Positions 42,860 through 52,168 of a DNA stretch of 64,000 nt are shown here, piece after piece. Positions within the stretch are counted from its first letter, which is position 1. Every line of letters starts with the position of its first letter. Below the pieces are notes generated by a model. It had not been told where the DNA came from, searched no databases, and saw nothing but the letters and a program-made list of their open reading frames with translations. The translations under genes were made by a program, and so were the position numbers. The DNA is from Reinekea marina (lineage in GTDB: Bacteria > Pseudomonadota > Gammaproteobacteria > Pseudomonadales > Natronospirillaceae), in the NCBI RefSeq assembly GCF_030409715.1, contig NZ_JAUFQI010000001.1:3274501-3338500 (forward strand). The letters run 5' to 3'.

Positions 42860-43264
42860 TGAATTTCCTAGTAAAAAAGGCGGCCCAAAGGTCACCTGAA
42901 TTGTTTTATTTGAGTCATCTCAATTAGCGCAGAATGCCTATGCTATATAGCGCTGTTTTAGTGTTTGAGCAACCTTTAAAGCGGTGGATTTCCAAGCTAT
43001 TTTTCGGTGGCACTGAGTTTATGACGACCGTCGCATTTTACGACCCAATTATTGAGTCTTTTCGAGGCGCGCTAAAAGGCGCATTTTAGGGAACAGGCAG
43101 ACCGCCTTTAGCCTTGGCTATCCTTGATCCACCCAGCCCCTAGAACGGCTATACGGTTAACTTGAATTGCTCTGACTTCAAGTAAATAGCTCTGCAAATG
43201 GCGTGTCTTGCTTACATGCTTTCCGTTATACTCCGCCCAATTCTACTTTTAGCGATTCAGCTCT
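42860..43264. promoter_or_regulatory. Divergent intergenic region, RLAN-RimK and srkA
   Basis: About 400 bp without a supported gene. TATACT, a good -10 box, occurs at about 43230 ahead of srkA, with only a poor -35 partner. A 22-codon frame near 43020 lacks a ribosome site. Nothing else is recognised. Confidence 0.35.
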
Positions 43265-44245
43265 ATGGAAACTCAACACCCGTACGATCGCCTGACACAA
43301 GATCGGCTCATCGATTGGCTTGAAACGATAGGCTTGTATACAGACTATCGAATATACCCACTGAACAGCTATGAAAACCGTGTTTACCGTGTTGGTGTTG
43401 AAGACGACACACCGGTGGTCGTAAAAGTATACCGCCCAAATCGTTGGACACAGGCTCAAATTCAGGAGGAGCTCGATTTTACCGACCAATTGGCAGAAGC
43501 CGAGATTCCCGTGGTGCCGGCGCAAAAAATTAATGGGGCAAACCTTCATGAACAAGATGACTTTTTCTTTGCTAGCTTCCCAATGCGAGCAGGCCACGCT
43601 TTTGATCTAGACAATGCCGATCAACTCTATCGTGTTGGCCAACTGCTCGGACGGCTGCACAGTGTTGGTAAGCAAGCGTCCTTTAAGACCCGGCCCGCAA
43701 TGTCATTGGTCGAGCCGATCAAAGAAGCGCGCGAGTTTTTCCAAGACAGTGACATGATGAGTGCAGACATTAAACACAATTATTTGGACTGTTTAACCGG
43801 CATTGAAGCTCAGCTACCTTTTTACCAAAACATATTTGAGCAATCTGAACAATTTCGTATTCATGGTGACTTTCATCCGGGTAATATCCTGACTCGCGAT
43901 GATCAACTTCTGGTTGTCGACTTTGATGACACTGTGACCGGCCCGGCCATGCAAGACATTTGGAAATTATTGTCTGGCTCGGCACATGAACAAGCTCAAC
44001 AACTGAATGAACTCGAAGAAGGCTACGAGCAGTTTTGTGATTTTCCTCGATCCGAGATTCCACTGGTTGAAGCCTTACGGACTGTTCATATGGTGAAACA
44101 CGCTTTATGGATTGCCAAACGATGGCAAGACCCTGCCTTCCCGGTAGCGTTTTCCTGGTTTGGCACCGATCGTTATTGGAGTGAGCACCTTTTAGCCTTG
44201 CGCGAACAATGGGCCGAGCTCCAAGAACGCCGTGATGATTTTTAA
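43265..44245 (+). CDS. srkA: Stress response kinase A (YihE/RdoA type)
   Basis: A 326-residue aminoglycoside-phosphotransferase-fold protein kinase that protects against stress-induced death in Escherichia coli. Signatures are YPLNSYENRVYRVG, VVVKVYRPNRW (Lys), FRIHGDFHPGNIL (catalytic loop) and LVVDFDDTVTGP (metal Asp). The length matches the family. It is followed 37 bp later by an FKBP gene in the same direction; a shared transcript is possible. Confidence 0.92.
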   Translation: METQHPYDRLTQDRLIDWLETIGLYTDYRIYPLNSYENRVYRVGVEDDTPVVVKVYRPNRWTQAQIQEELDFTDQLAEAEIPVVPAQKINGANLHEQDDFFFASFPMRAGHAFDLDNADQLYRVGQLLGRLHSVGKQASFKTRPAMSLVEPIKEAREFFQDSDMMSADIKHNYLDCLTGIEAQLPFYQNIFEQSEQFRIHGDFHPGNILTRDDQLLVVDFDDTVTGPAMQDIWKLLSGSAHEQAQQLNELEEGYEQFCDFPRSEIPLVEALRTVHMVKHALWIAKRWQDPAFPVAFSWFGTDRYWSEHLLALREQWAELQERRDDF

Positions 44246-44282
44246 TAACCCCACCGCTTGGTGATTTAACTTGAGGTAACAC

Positions 44283-44759
44283 ATGTCAAAAATAATATTA
44301 GTGGTCATTATCATTGTTGCGTTGTTAGTTTTAATTAAACGCAACGCAAACAATAGCCAATTAGCCGAAGCAAACAAGCAAGCGGGTTTAGAGCACTTGT
44401 CCGAAAACGCTAAAAACGTAAATGTTGTCACCACCGAATCAGGGCTGCAAATAGAGGTTCTTGAAAAAGGCAACGGTACTGAACATCCGAAAGCGTCGGA
44501 TCGAGTAAAGGTTCACTACCACGGCACTTTAACCGATGGCACTGTTTTTGACAGTTCTGTTGAGCGTGGCCAACCGATTAGCTTTGGTTTAAATCAGGTT
44601 ATCAAAGGTTGGACAGAGGGGTTACAAACGATGGTTGTAGGAGACAAAGTTAAGCTAACTATCCCGAGTGAGCTAGGTTATGGCAACCAAGCAGCAGGGA
44701 AAATACCACCCGGTGCCGTACTCATTTTTGAAGTAGAACTGCTCGGTATTAACGAATAA
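44283..44759 (+). CDS. Membrane-anchored FKBP-type peptidyl-prolyl isomerase
   Basis: A 158-residue prolyl isomerase. An N-terminal hydrophobic helix (KIILVVIIIVALLVLI) anchors it, and the FKBP domain begins near residue 55: KVHYHGTLTDGTVFDSSVER, then VIKGWTEGLQTMVVGDKVKL and PSELGYGNQAAGKIPPGAVL. All usual active-site aromatics appear present. TTGAGG precedes the ATG. A strong terminator follows at 44768-44807. Confidence 0.92.
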   Translation: MSKIILVVIIIVALLVLIKRNANNSQLAEANKQAGLEHLSENAKNVNVVTTESGLQIEVLEKGNGTEHPKASDRVKVHYHGTLTDGTVFDSSVERGQPISFGLNQVIKGWTEGLQTMVVGDKVKLTIPSELGYGNQAAGKIPPGAVLIFEVELLGINE

Positions 44760-44767
44760 GCACCCTT

Positions 44768-44807
44768 AAATTAGGCTGAAAAATATTAAAAAATTTCAGC
44801 CTAATTT
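44768..44807 (+). terminator. Terminator after the FKBP gene
   Basis: AAATTAGGCTGAAA pairs with TTTCAGCCTAATTT over a 12-base loop, followed by a short T-run, 8 bp after the stop. Confidence 0.85.
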
Positions 44808-44923
44808 TCGCCAGTTGCTTGACGGTCTGTAGTTTTTAGAAACCTTAAGCATTTAGTAGTGGCAAAAATAAATTCTTGGCCGATACTCAATAGTAACCTT
44901 AGTCGTATTACAAGAAGGTTATT

Positions 44924-45565
44924 ATGAATACGTCATTACCTACCTACAGTCGCTTAGAAGATCAACTCAACTCAGCTTCTCACGCACTCGGCAGCCTACT
45001 GGCTGTAATAGGCACCGCGGTGCTTCTCGTCGTTGCTGTTAGCACATCAAATCCATGGGCTGTTGTAAGCACGATTATTTATGGCGCATCCGTCATTACC
45101 CTGTTCTCTGCATCGGCGGTATACCACTGGATAACAGAACCCACTATTCGGCGATTAATGCAACGCTTTGATCATATTGCTATTTTATATTTTATTGCAG
45201 GCACTTTTACGCCTTTTGCATTAGTCAGCTTACAGAGTGTTTGGGGCTGGAGCGTCTTTGGATTTGTTTGGTTTTGTGCGATTACCGGAACCATTGTTCA
45301 TCTTACGCCGTTGCGAAAATACCACCTCTTCATGGTGTTTTTAAATTTACTGATGGGCTGGTCGGCTTTATTAATTGTAGTGCCTCTATCACAAGCCATA
45401 GAACCTATGGGCGTCGGCATGTTAGTGGCTGGCGGAATTACTTATACGCTTGGCTTGGTCTTTTATTTAAACCAGCGCCTATGGTTAAACCACTTTATAT
45501 GGCATCTATTTGTTTTGCTTGGCGCTATTTTGCATTATTTCACCATCTTGTTTTACGTATTCTAA
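44924..45565 (+). CDS. Hemolysin III / TrhA-family membrane protein (PAQR)
   Basis: A 213-residue inner-membrane protein with seven predicted hydrophobic helices. PAQR family marks are HALGSLLAVIG, SASAVYHW (Ser and His), RFDHIAILYFIAGTFTPFAL (Asp-His) and the late HLFVLLGAILHYF (metal His residues). In Escherichia coli the homologue is linked to membrane energetics. AAGGTT lies before the ATG. It converges on the MarR-type gene. Confidence 0.9.
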   Translation: MNTSLPTYSRLEDQLNSASHALGSLLAVIGTAVLLVVAVSTSNPWAVVSTIIYGASVITLFSASAVYHWITEPTIRRLMQRFDHIAILYFIAGTFTPFALVSLQSVWGWSVFGFVWFCAITGTIVHLTPLRKYHLFMVFLNLLMGWSALLIVVPLSQAIEPMGVGMLVAGGITYTLGLVFYLNQRLWLNHFIWHLFVLLGAILHYFTILFYVF

Positions 45566-45573
45566 CGAAAAGG

Positions 45574-46002
45574 TTATATGGCGCTGTATAGTTTTTCGGT
45601 GAGCTGTTTTAACAAAACAGCTTCCTCGTGACTAAACTTTATCTTACAACTCAATGCTTCAGGAACACTGGCCGCTTTAGATTGTAATAACCGCCCCGCT
45701 TCAGTCACTAATATAACTTTTTGACGAGAATCCACTTCGCTGGTTTGCCGCTCAATAATCTCTTTTTGCTCTAATCTTTTTAAAATAGGCGTGAGTGTGC
45801 CTGCATCTAACCGTGTTCGTTCAACCAAACGTTTTATCATAACGCCATCGTCTTCCCACAGTGCTAACATGACTAAATACTGTGGGTATGTTAAATCGAG
45901 CACCTCCAGTAAAGGACGGTACGCGCGAATGAGTGCATTCGTGGCTGAATACAAAGAGTGGCAGATTTGGTTTTCGAGTTTAAGCTGATTGTACTCAGAC
46001 AT
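45574..46002 (-). CDS. MarR-family regulator, OhrR-like
   Basis: A 142-residue winged-helix repressor. The conserved N-terminal Cys of peroxide-sensing OhrR proteins is at LENQICHSLYSATN. DLTYPQYLVMLALWE and DAGTLTPILKRLEQKEIIERQ form the DNA-binding core. The start at 46002 (MSEYNQL) has AAGAGG upstream; an upstream ATG at 46065 lies inside the operator area. It diverges from a DUF1499 and a flavoprotein gene, and two identical 18-bp repeats lie between them. Control of that redox module by organic peroxides is a reasonable inference. Confidence 0.88.
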   Translation of the reverse strand: MSEYNQLKLENQICHSLYSATNALIRAYRPLLEVLDLTYPQYLVMLALWEDDGVMIKRLVERTRLDAGTLTPILKRLEQKEIIERQTSEVDSRQKVILVTEAGRLLQSKAASVPEALSCKIKFSHEEAVLLKQLTEKLYSAI

Positions 46003-46025
46003 AAGGCACCTCTTAAAAAAACAAC

Positions 46026-46087
46026 TATTTTGCGCACAAACTATTGACGAGTCAATCTTTTCCATGCATTATTTTGCGCACAAACTA
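46026..46087. promoter_or_regulatory. Twin operator: two identical 18-bp repeats
   Basis: TATTTTGCGCACAAACTA occurs at 46026-46043 and again at 46070-46087, 44 bp apart (about four helical turns). Each contains TTGCGCACAA, a near-palindrome typical of MarR-type sites. They sit between the divergent MarR gene and the DUF1499 gene, so they are probable autoregulatory operators. Confidence 0.75.
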
Positions 46088-46108
46088 AATAACACTTGGA
46101 GATACAAG

Positions 46109-46558
46109 ATGAACGCTATTCTAACCATTATCGCAATTTTTATCATTTTCAATATTGGCCGCATTGTTTACCAAAACAACCAAACACCTGAATTAGGCGT
46201 TAATAATGGCCAACTTAGCCCAATCAGCAAAAAGCCGAACAACGTTTCAAGCCAAACTGACATTCCAGAGAAGTATGTCGCGCCGTTGGCCATGAAAGGA
46301 ACGCTGGAAGAAACCATGCAATCACTTAAAACAGCTTGTGCGGAATATGGCAACGCTTCCATCATTGAACAAACTGACAACTACTTGTATGTCATCTTTA
46401 CGACCGCGCTCATGAAATACAAAGACGATGTCGAGTTTTACATTGATCAAGAGAACAAAGAAGTGCATTTCCGCTCTGCTAGCCGCGCCGGTTATTCCGA
46501 TATGGGCTTAAACCGAGAACGCTACAATAAAATTGCCGAACTTTATCAAGCAAACTGA
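46109..46558 (+). CDS. DUF1499-family protein with N-terminal membrane helix
   Basis: A 149-residue protein. The N-terminal helix (AILTIIAIFIIFNIGRIVY) probably anchors it. The C-terminal half fits DUF1499: LKTACAEYGNASI, VIFTTALMKYKDDVEFYID and VHFRSASRAGYSDMGLNRERY, the family fingerprint. The start at 46109 has GGAG 9 bp ahead; the open frame extends upstream through the operator and is not used. It is followed 45 bp later by a flavoprotein gene in the same direction. Confidence 0.85.
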   Translation: MNAILTIIAIFIIFNIGRIVYQNNQTPELGVNNGQLSPISKKPNNVSSQTDIPEKYVAPLAMKGTLEETMQSLKTACAEYGNASIIEQTDNYLYVIFTTALMKYKDDVEFYIDQENKEVHFRSASRAGYSDMGLNRERYNKIAELYQAN

Positions 46559-46603
46559 GTCTAATGGTCACCACCACTGGTCACCGATTAAAAAGGAAAC
46601 ACT

Positions 46604-47992
46604 GTGAAAAAATTTGATCTTATCGTTATAGGTTCTGGCGCGGCAGGCCTAACCAGCGCATTTACAGCGCTTGGCTTTGGTAAAAAAGTACTTATTATTG
46701 AAAAAGACAAGCCCGGTGGTGAGTGTACTTGGTCGGGCTGTGTACCGAGCAAAGGTTTAATCAACCAAGCTAAAGATATTCATATCGCTAAAAAATACGC
46801 TGATATCAACATCAACAGCGCCGAGATTTTAGAAAAAGTCCGCGCCACGAGCGAAAAAATCTATACCCACGAAACGCCTGAGGTATTAGAAAAGGCCGGT
46901 GCTGTATTTGTGCAGGGATCGGCTAAATTTGTATCGCCGAAGGTTATTGATGTGAACGGTGAGCAATATCAGGCTAAAAAAGTCATGATCGCCACCGGCT
47001 CTAGCCCAATGGTTCCGCCTATTCCTGGTTTGGCCGATGTGCCTTACTTAACCAATGAGAATTTTTTCCAACAAACCAGTTTGCCGAAATCGGTGATTGT
47101 TTTAGGTGCCGGTGCAATTGGTATGGAACTCTCTCAGTCGATGAATCGCTTAGGGGTTGCTGTACAGGTAGTAGAGATGATGCCTGAAGTCATGTTCCGT
47201 GAAGAACCTGAGTTCTCAGAAATTATTCGCAACAAACTCGAGCAAGAAGGCGTTGAATTTGCACTTGGCCATAAAGCAGTAAAAGTTGAAAAAACCGCGC
47301 AAGGCATTCGTTTAACCACCGACAACAACGGTGAATCTTCACACTTTGAAGCAGAAACCATTTTAGTTGCACTGGGTCGTTCACCTAACGTAAAAGGCAT
47401 GGATCTAGATAAAGCCGGTATTGAAGTAGAGCGTGGCGTGGTAGTTGATGAACATTTACAAACCACGGCCAAAGGTGTGTATGCCTGCGGAGATGTAGCA
47501 GGGCCATACTTGCTGTCTCACATGGCCAACTACCAAGGCAAGCTTGCGACCATGAACGCCATTTTGCCAGTGATTAACCGCAAGGTGAATTACCAGCATG
47601 TAGCCTGGACCACCTTTACAGACCCAGAGTTTGCTCGCGCTGGCTTAACCGAAGCCGAAGCCCGTGAACAACACGGCGACAGCATTCGCGTGTACCACTA
47701 CGATTTTGAAAAGCTCGATCGCGCGATCACCAAGGCCGGTGACTTCGGTAAGATTAAGCTAATTGTTAATCGCAAAGGCAAAGTACTGGGCGCGCACATT
47801 ATTGCAGACCGTGCAGGTGAGTTAATTGCCGAAGTGCAAGTGATGAAAACGCTGGGGCTAAACTTTGGTAAATTACAAAGTGTGATTCACCCCTACCCAA
47901 CTTACTCTGATTCTCTAAGGCAAATTGCACAGCAAGTTTACCTAGATAACATTTTGCACCACCCTGTGGTTAAATTGTTTCGTAAGTCTTAA
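46604..47992 (+). CDS. Class I pyridine nucleotide-disulfide oxidoreductase
   Basis: A 462-residue FAD/NAD(P)H enzyme of the dihydrolipoyl dehydrogenase / mercuric reductase family. The FAD motif is VIGSGAAGLTSAFTALGFG, the redox disulfide GGECTWSGCVPSKGL, the NAD motif VLGAGAIGMELSQSMNRLG and the second FAD motif YACGDVAGPYLLS. The C-terminal dimerisation domain ends with IHPYPTYSDSLRQIA. The active-site loop CTWSGC is unlike the CLNVGC of lipoamide dehydrogenases, so the substrate may differ. It shares a promoter region with DUF1499 under the MarR-type gene. Confidence 0.87.
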   Translation: MKKFDLIVIGSGAAGLTSAFTALGFGKKVLIIEKDKPGGECTWSGCVPSKGLINQAKDIHIAKKYADININSAEILEKVRATSEKIYTHETPEVLEKAGAVFVQGSAKFVSPKVIDVNGEQYQAKKVMIATGSSPMVPPIPGLADVPYLTNENFFQQTSLPKSVIVLGAGAIGMELSQSMNRLGVAVQVVEMMPEVMFREEPEFSEIIRNKLEQEGVEFALGHKAVKVEKTAQGIRLTTDNNGESSHFEAETILVALGRSPNVKGMDLDKAGIEVERGVVVDEHLQTTAKGVYACGDVAGPYLLSHMANYQGKLATMNAILPVINRKVNYQHVAWTTFTDPEFARAGLTEAEAREQHGDSIRVYHYDFEKLDRAITKAGDFGKIKLIVNRKGKVLGAHIIADRAGELIAEVQVMKTLGLNFGKLQSVIHPYPTYSDSLRQIAQQVYLDNILHHPVVKLFRKS

Positions 47993-48035
47993 CAGTACCT
48001 TTCGTTATTATTTTTTATAAAAACGAACACTCAAT

Positions 48036-48066
48036 AAAAAAGCGCATCTAAGATGCGCTTTTTTTG
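48036..48066. terminator. Bidirectional terminator
   Basis: AAAAAAGCGCATCT followed directly by AGATGCGCTTTTTTT, a perfect palindrome with A- and T-runs, lies between converging genes. Confidence 0.9.
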
Positions 48067-48087
48067 AATCCTAGCTAAGCGTTACTC

Positions 48088-48963
48088 TTACTCATCATCT
48101 AAATCATCATCTTCGTCTTCATCTAGCTCGCCGTCGTCGTCTAAATCTTCACCATATTCGGCTGACTCTTCCATGTTGTCTAACACAACATTGGCTATTT
48201 CACTGCCGGCTTCGATGGTAACGCTGTTGCCATCGAACACGCTTAAATCGATGTTGGCATTGCTGTTAGTTTCTGTATTTGAAAAATCAAACCAAGCATC
48301 CGTTCTAAATGCCACAATGACATCATTTAAACCGGCACCGTCGACCATAAACCCTTTTGAAGCTTCGCCTTCACCGCTGAATTCAAATTCAATATCTTCA
48401 TCGGTGGAAAAAGTAAAGGCTACACCTTCTGTGGCATTTGCTTTTAAATAGGTGCCTGAAAAGTGAATGGTTTTTCCGGTTAAAATTGCTTTCGTTGTGT
48501 CGTCTAACCCCACCAACGAATCAACATCGGCTTCTTTTAGAGGCTCAAGCTCAAACTCGATGTCTGTGTAATTGCCGGCTTTAATGTCAACTTGTGGCAA
48601 CTCTGGGTAAGTGGTGTTGGTAGCGAGGTCGACCACAAAAGGGCCTACAAATTCAACTTCTTCTTCAGATTCAACCTCGACTTCATTATCCGCGTAGTCG
48701 TCTTCGTGCTCTAACTCAATCTCATCCACTACAACCCAAGCGCTGTCTAGGGTTAAGGTACCCAACGTAGCGCCCGAGGCATTAATAACGCTAATGTCTA
48801 CGCTCGTGCTGGTGTTTCGAGCCACCGTGCGAACGGCCTGTTTTGGTGCGGTATTCGCTTTTGCTTGAATATCGAGTGTAACAGCGCCCTTGCTGCCATC
48901 GCTTGGGTTGCAGCCTACGAGAGCGATAGATGTGAATAAGATGCTTGGAAGTAACTTGTTCAT
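48088..48963 (-). CDS. Acidic lipoprotein with an EF-hand-like C-terminal loop
   Basis: A 291-residue probable outer-membrane lipoprotein. The signal ends in the lipobox IALVGC near residue 18 when started at 48963 (MNKLLPS). The body is rich in beta-type and acidic sequence (EVESEEEVEF). The tail has DLDDDGELDEDE, which matches the spacing of an EF-hand loop (D-x-D-x-D-G-x-L-x-x-x-E), within an acidic stretch, so calcium binding is possible. Family not recognised. It diverges from the sensor kinase at 49112, whose operon codes another very acidic exported protein. Confidence 0.7.
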   Translation of the reverse strand: MNKLLPSILFTSIALVGCNPSDGSKGAVTLDIQAKANTAPKQAVRTVARNTSTSVDISVINASGATLGTLTLDSAWVVVDEIELEHEDDYADNEVEVESEEEVEFVGPFVVDLATNTTYPELPQVDIKAGNYTDIEFELEPLKEADVDSLVGLDDTTKAILTGKTIHFSGTYLKANATEGVAFTFSTDEDIEFEFSGEGEASKGFMVDGAGLNDVIVAFRTDAWFDFSNTETNSNANIDLSVFDGNSVTIEAGSEIANVVLDNMEESAEYGEDLDDDGELDEDEDDDLDDE

Positions 48964-49111
48964 AGTGTTTATTCTCATTGGGTGAATGTGTAAACACAGC
49001 TTAACCCGCTTGCGCACCCTACAATGTTCTAGAAACGTTCTAAGTTTGTAGTCTTGCTGTAATTAAAGGCCGTAGTCGATTAAAGTAGGCGAATGAGAAT
49101 CATAGAGACAA

Positions 49112-50698
49112 ATGATGAAAAACCTGTTTACGCAAATATACATACGCATGGCGATTGGCTTTATTGCGACAACGCTCCTAATTCTAGCGCTTCTAACAGT
49201 ATTAGTAGATCGACGCTACGAATCGTTTGTTGAAAAAAGCGCAATTCCGGCAGGTAATTTAGTGTCAACCGGTTGGCTCGCCGCCTCTGGTGATGAACAA
49301 ACAGCTTGGCTAGATTTAGTATCCAGCTTGACCAATACTACTTGGCAGCTCAATGAAATGAGTCTAAGTAGCCCGATAGAGATCATCCATTCTTCTTGGA
49401 TTCAGCAAAGTGCCGAAGTAAATATCCGATTAACCAATCAATTGGCCGTTTGCGTTAAGGTGTCTAATTGGCGTGACTGGTACATTGGAATTGGTTGGCT
49501 AATTTTAAACGACATTTCGCTGCAGCCGAGTGATAAGCGTCAAGCTTACTTTGAACAATTACAGCTAGAGATGCCTTGGCAACTCGAAAGAGTAGACCGT
49601 GAAGAAGAATCATTGTCTAAACTTTCACTACGACAGCTGAAATCTGGCCAAGCGGTTTTTTTACCGGCGCAAGACCAGCAGTCAGATTGGCTTTACTTAC
49701 CCGGCGGTGCAGAACAAGTCATTAAAATTGGTCCGATAGCTCGATTCGAAACATTCAGCGTTTTACAGTGGTTTGGCGTATTAACTTTGGCGTTGTCTAT
49801 ATTAGCCATTGCTTTAACCCTCATTACTCGCCCCATTTATAATCGTATAGAAGACATTCGTCGGGGTTTGGCTGACTTTACTCAAAACAAAGGTTACTTA
49901 AGCCTACCCACTGATTATTCCGACAACTTAGGATTAATGGCTAAACACATTGAAGATTTATCTAACGATCTCATTAAACAAGCCGAACAGAATAAGCAAT
50001 TAAATATGGCTGTTTCACACGATTTGAAAACGCCAATCGCGAGACTTAAATTTGCGCTAGAAATGGCAAAGGAAAGCCAAAGTTTGGACCATCTTGAAAC
50101 AATGGATCGAGATATTCAATTGCTCACCAATCTTATAAATGAGCTATTACTCTATCACCAATTAAATTCAACGAAACACTCAGAATTAGAGCCGTTTGAT
50201 ATTGCACATTCACTTTATAAACAGGTTCGAGAAACCGTCCCATCAAATTTTGAGCTTAAGCTGCAAGTGAGCCACACAAAAATGATGGTGCCGATAGACT
50301 CCAGCCATTGGCGACGCTTGTCACAAAACTTAATTGATAATGCGATGCAATATGGACAAAAAAGACTGTCCATTCACTTGAAAGCGCACAAACACTGCAT
50401 TGAATTTAAAGTTCAAGACGATGGACCCGGATTAACACCACGCGATTTTGAAAGCTTTTTAATGCCGTTCCAACGTAAAGATCAAAGCCGAGGCACACAA
50501 AACTTGAATCACGGATTAGGGTTAAGTTTAGTGCAAGCGGTTACAGCACACTACGATGGTCAATTATCTCTAGAACCATCTGCGCTCGGAGGCTGTTGTA
50601 TTTCTGTCACGTTACCACTTTGGCCAAAAACTCAAACAGGGTTAACGATTGAGGATTCTTCTTCGCCTTTATTCAATGAAAAGAGGGTATTGCTATGA
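49112..50698 (+). CDS. RstB-like sensor histidine kinase
   Basis: A 528-residue membrane histidine kinase. Two membrane helices (about residues 10-30 and 218-240) frame a periplasmic sensing region of some 190 residues. Cytosolic parts are a HAMP-like segment (ITRPIYNRIEDIRRGL), the phospho-acceptor box AVSHDLKTPIARLKFALEM, LIDNAMQYG (N box), VQDDGPGL (G1) and NHGLGLSLV (G2). The SHDLKTPI box resembles RstB. It overlaps the next gene by 4 bp. Its response regulator is the fourth gene of this operon (52169). Confidence 0.87.
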   Translation: MMKNLFTQIYIRMAIGFIATTLLILALLTVLVDRRYESFVEKSAIPAGNLVSTGWLAASGDEQTAWLDLVSSLTNTTWQLNEMSLSSPIEIIHSSWIQQSAEVNIRLTNQLAVCVKVSNWRDWYIGIGWLILNDISLQPSDKRQAYFEQLQLEMPWQLERVDREEESLSKLSLRQLKSGQAVFLPAQDQQSDWLYLPGGAEQVIKIGPIARFETFSVLQWFGVLTLALSILAIALTLITRPIYNRIEDIRRGLADFTQNKGYLSLPTDYSDNLGLMAKHIEDLSNDLIKQAEQNKQLNMAVSHDLKTPIARLKFALEMAKESQSLDHLETMDRDIQLLTNLINELLLYHQLNSTKHSELEPFDIAHSLYKQVRETVPSNFELKLQVSHTKMMVPIDSSHWRRLSQNLIDNAMQYGQKRLSIHLKAHKHCIEFKVQDDGPGLTPRDFESFLMPFQRKDQSRGTQNLNHGLGLSLVQAVTAHYDGQLSLEPSALGGCCISVTLPLWPKTQTGLTIEDSSSPLFNEKRVLL

Positions 50699-51150
50699 AA
50701 CGATTGTGCGTAACAATTCTATTGTTGCTCCCTAACATAGCCCTAACCGATGACTGGGGTAGTTGGGATGATTTACCTGACAACTTGCTTCAAGAGACCG
50801 ATACATTAAAGCTGATGAATGAATTGGATCGATTATTCTCTAGTGGCTCTGAAACCGTAGATGAAGAGCTAGACACTTGGTTGAATCAGCTCAACTTACG
50901 CCTTAATATTTCCGAAGAAGATTTAGAAGCATTATTGGAAGAGTTAGGCGAAAGTGAAGCTGAGCGCCTTGAGGATTGGCTAGAAGACCAGCTCGAGCTA
51001 CAAGAAGATGCCTTGGAGTTTAAAGAAGAAGATGATGATGACGATGATTTTGACGACGAAGATGATGTTGAAATAGAAGAGGAAGAGGAAGAAGAGGAAG
51101 AAGAGGAAGAAGAGGACGACGATGAAGAAGATGACGAGGACGTTGAGTGA
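50695..51150 (+). CDS. Exported, extremely acidic small protein
   Basis: A 151-residue protein with a signal peptide (MKRLCVTILLLLPNIALT, cleavage probably near TDD). The mature N-terminal part has helical acidic repeats (EELDTWLNQLNLRLNISEEDL, EELGESEAERLEDWLEDQL). The last 45 residues are nearly all Asp and Glu. No family is recognised. The start overlaps the kinase stop by ATGA, and its stop overlaps the next start by 4 bp, so translation is coupled. A role in binding cations or cationic peptides in the envelope is inference. Confidence 0.75.
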   Translation: MKRLCVTILLLLPNIALTDDWGSWDDLPDNLLQETDTLKLMNELDRLFSSGSETVDEELDTWLNQLNLRLNISEEDLEALLEELGESEAERLEDWLEDQLELQEDALEFKEEDDDDDDFDDEDDVEIEEEEEEEEEEEEEDDDEEDDEDVE

Positions 51151-52166
51151 TTCTTTTTAGAGTTTTATCCATTGGAAGCGTAATGGCTGCCATGGCAACA
51201 ACAACGTTGGCTTCTGATTGTAAATGGGAAGAGACATTAACCGAAATCATTGAGCATCAAGATCAAAATAGCCCGTACACTACATTAGTTGAACTCAATG
51301 CATTAATGTCAAAATGCCCGAGCACCCCAAGGCTGTACCTTGAAAAAGGTACAATGCTCTACAAATTACAACGATATAATGACGCGGTTGATCAATGGCA
51401 ATACGCGCTCGATACATATGAATTGCCCGAAAATGTAGCCTTAAAAGTAAAGTTAAAAATACTCGACGCACAAAAAAAACAAAAGAACCAACTACGTCAT
51501 TTATTATTAGCGCGAGTATCGTTTCAATCACAATCTAATGAAGAACAGCAGTACGGAATTCTTTCCTTGCAAGGTAAATCTACGTTTAGCTTTCCGGCTT
51601 GGGAATTATTTAAACAACCGGCTTATATCGAAACCTATACTGGCTACGGTGGGTTAATGAAACAGCCCCTAGTACAAACACCAGACTCTACCTCAAATAC
51701 ATTATTAATGTTCCAAGTGGGCAGTGCTATCAATTGGCAAAACCTTAGGCTACCCGTTTCGCTTGGGTTAAATTACATTAGTAAAGAACTCAGCTTTAAC
51801 CTGTCTACTTCACCTCGGTTCAAATGGAAAAGCATAGAAGCCTCTACAGGTTTCGATTACGAATTAAGCGAAGGCACTTTAGAATTGGAACCTAAAGTTC
51901 GCTGGAAAGGGTCTGAACTGTCAATCGATGTCAGTGCAACGCATCAAAAACTATGGCAAACATTGAATGTAGAAGCCAGCGTGGGCAAAAAGTGGAATGT
52001 TGAGGTTGCTGGTGAGTACGACCTTATCGACGCCGAGCATGAGCTGAGTATCGCTTTAGCGAATCGAATTACTTCAAATTTAAAGCTTTCTGTTAGTGCT
52101 AATGCTGTGATGTCTGAACCCAGCTATTGGGAAACCAAAGCTGGCCTTCTTTGGAAAATATATTAA
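51147..52166 (+). CDS. Exported TPR plus beta-barrel-like protein
   Basis: A 339-residue exported protein. The signal peptide ends near TLASDCKW. Residues about 30-110 look like TPR helices (YLEKGTMLYKLQRYNDAVDQW). From about residue 125 on, alternating strands such as LRLPVSLGLNYISKELSFNL and NLKLSVSANAVM end in a terminal WKIY aromatic, typical of outer-membrane barrels. This layout is loosely like Slam-type TPR-barrel proteins, but the barrel is small. It overlaps the acidic gene and is followed 2 bp later by the response regulator. Confidence 0.7.
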   Translation: MILFRVLSIGSVMAAMATTTLASDCKWEETLTEIIEHQDQNSPYTTLVELNALMSKCPSTPRLYLEKGTMLYKLQRYNDAVDQWQYALDTYELPENVALKVKLKILDAQKKQKNQLRHLLLARVSFQSQSNEEQQYGILSLQGKSTFSFPAWELFKQPAYIETYTGYGGLMKQPLVQTPDSTSNTLLMFQVGSAINWQNLRLPVSLGLNYISKELSFNLSTSPRFKWKSIEASTGFDYELSEGTLELEPKVRWKGSELSIDVSATHQKLWQTLNVEASVGKKWNVEVAGEYDLIDAEHELSIALANRITSNLKLSVSANAVMSEPSYWETKAGLLWKIY

Positions 52167-52168
52167 TC

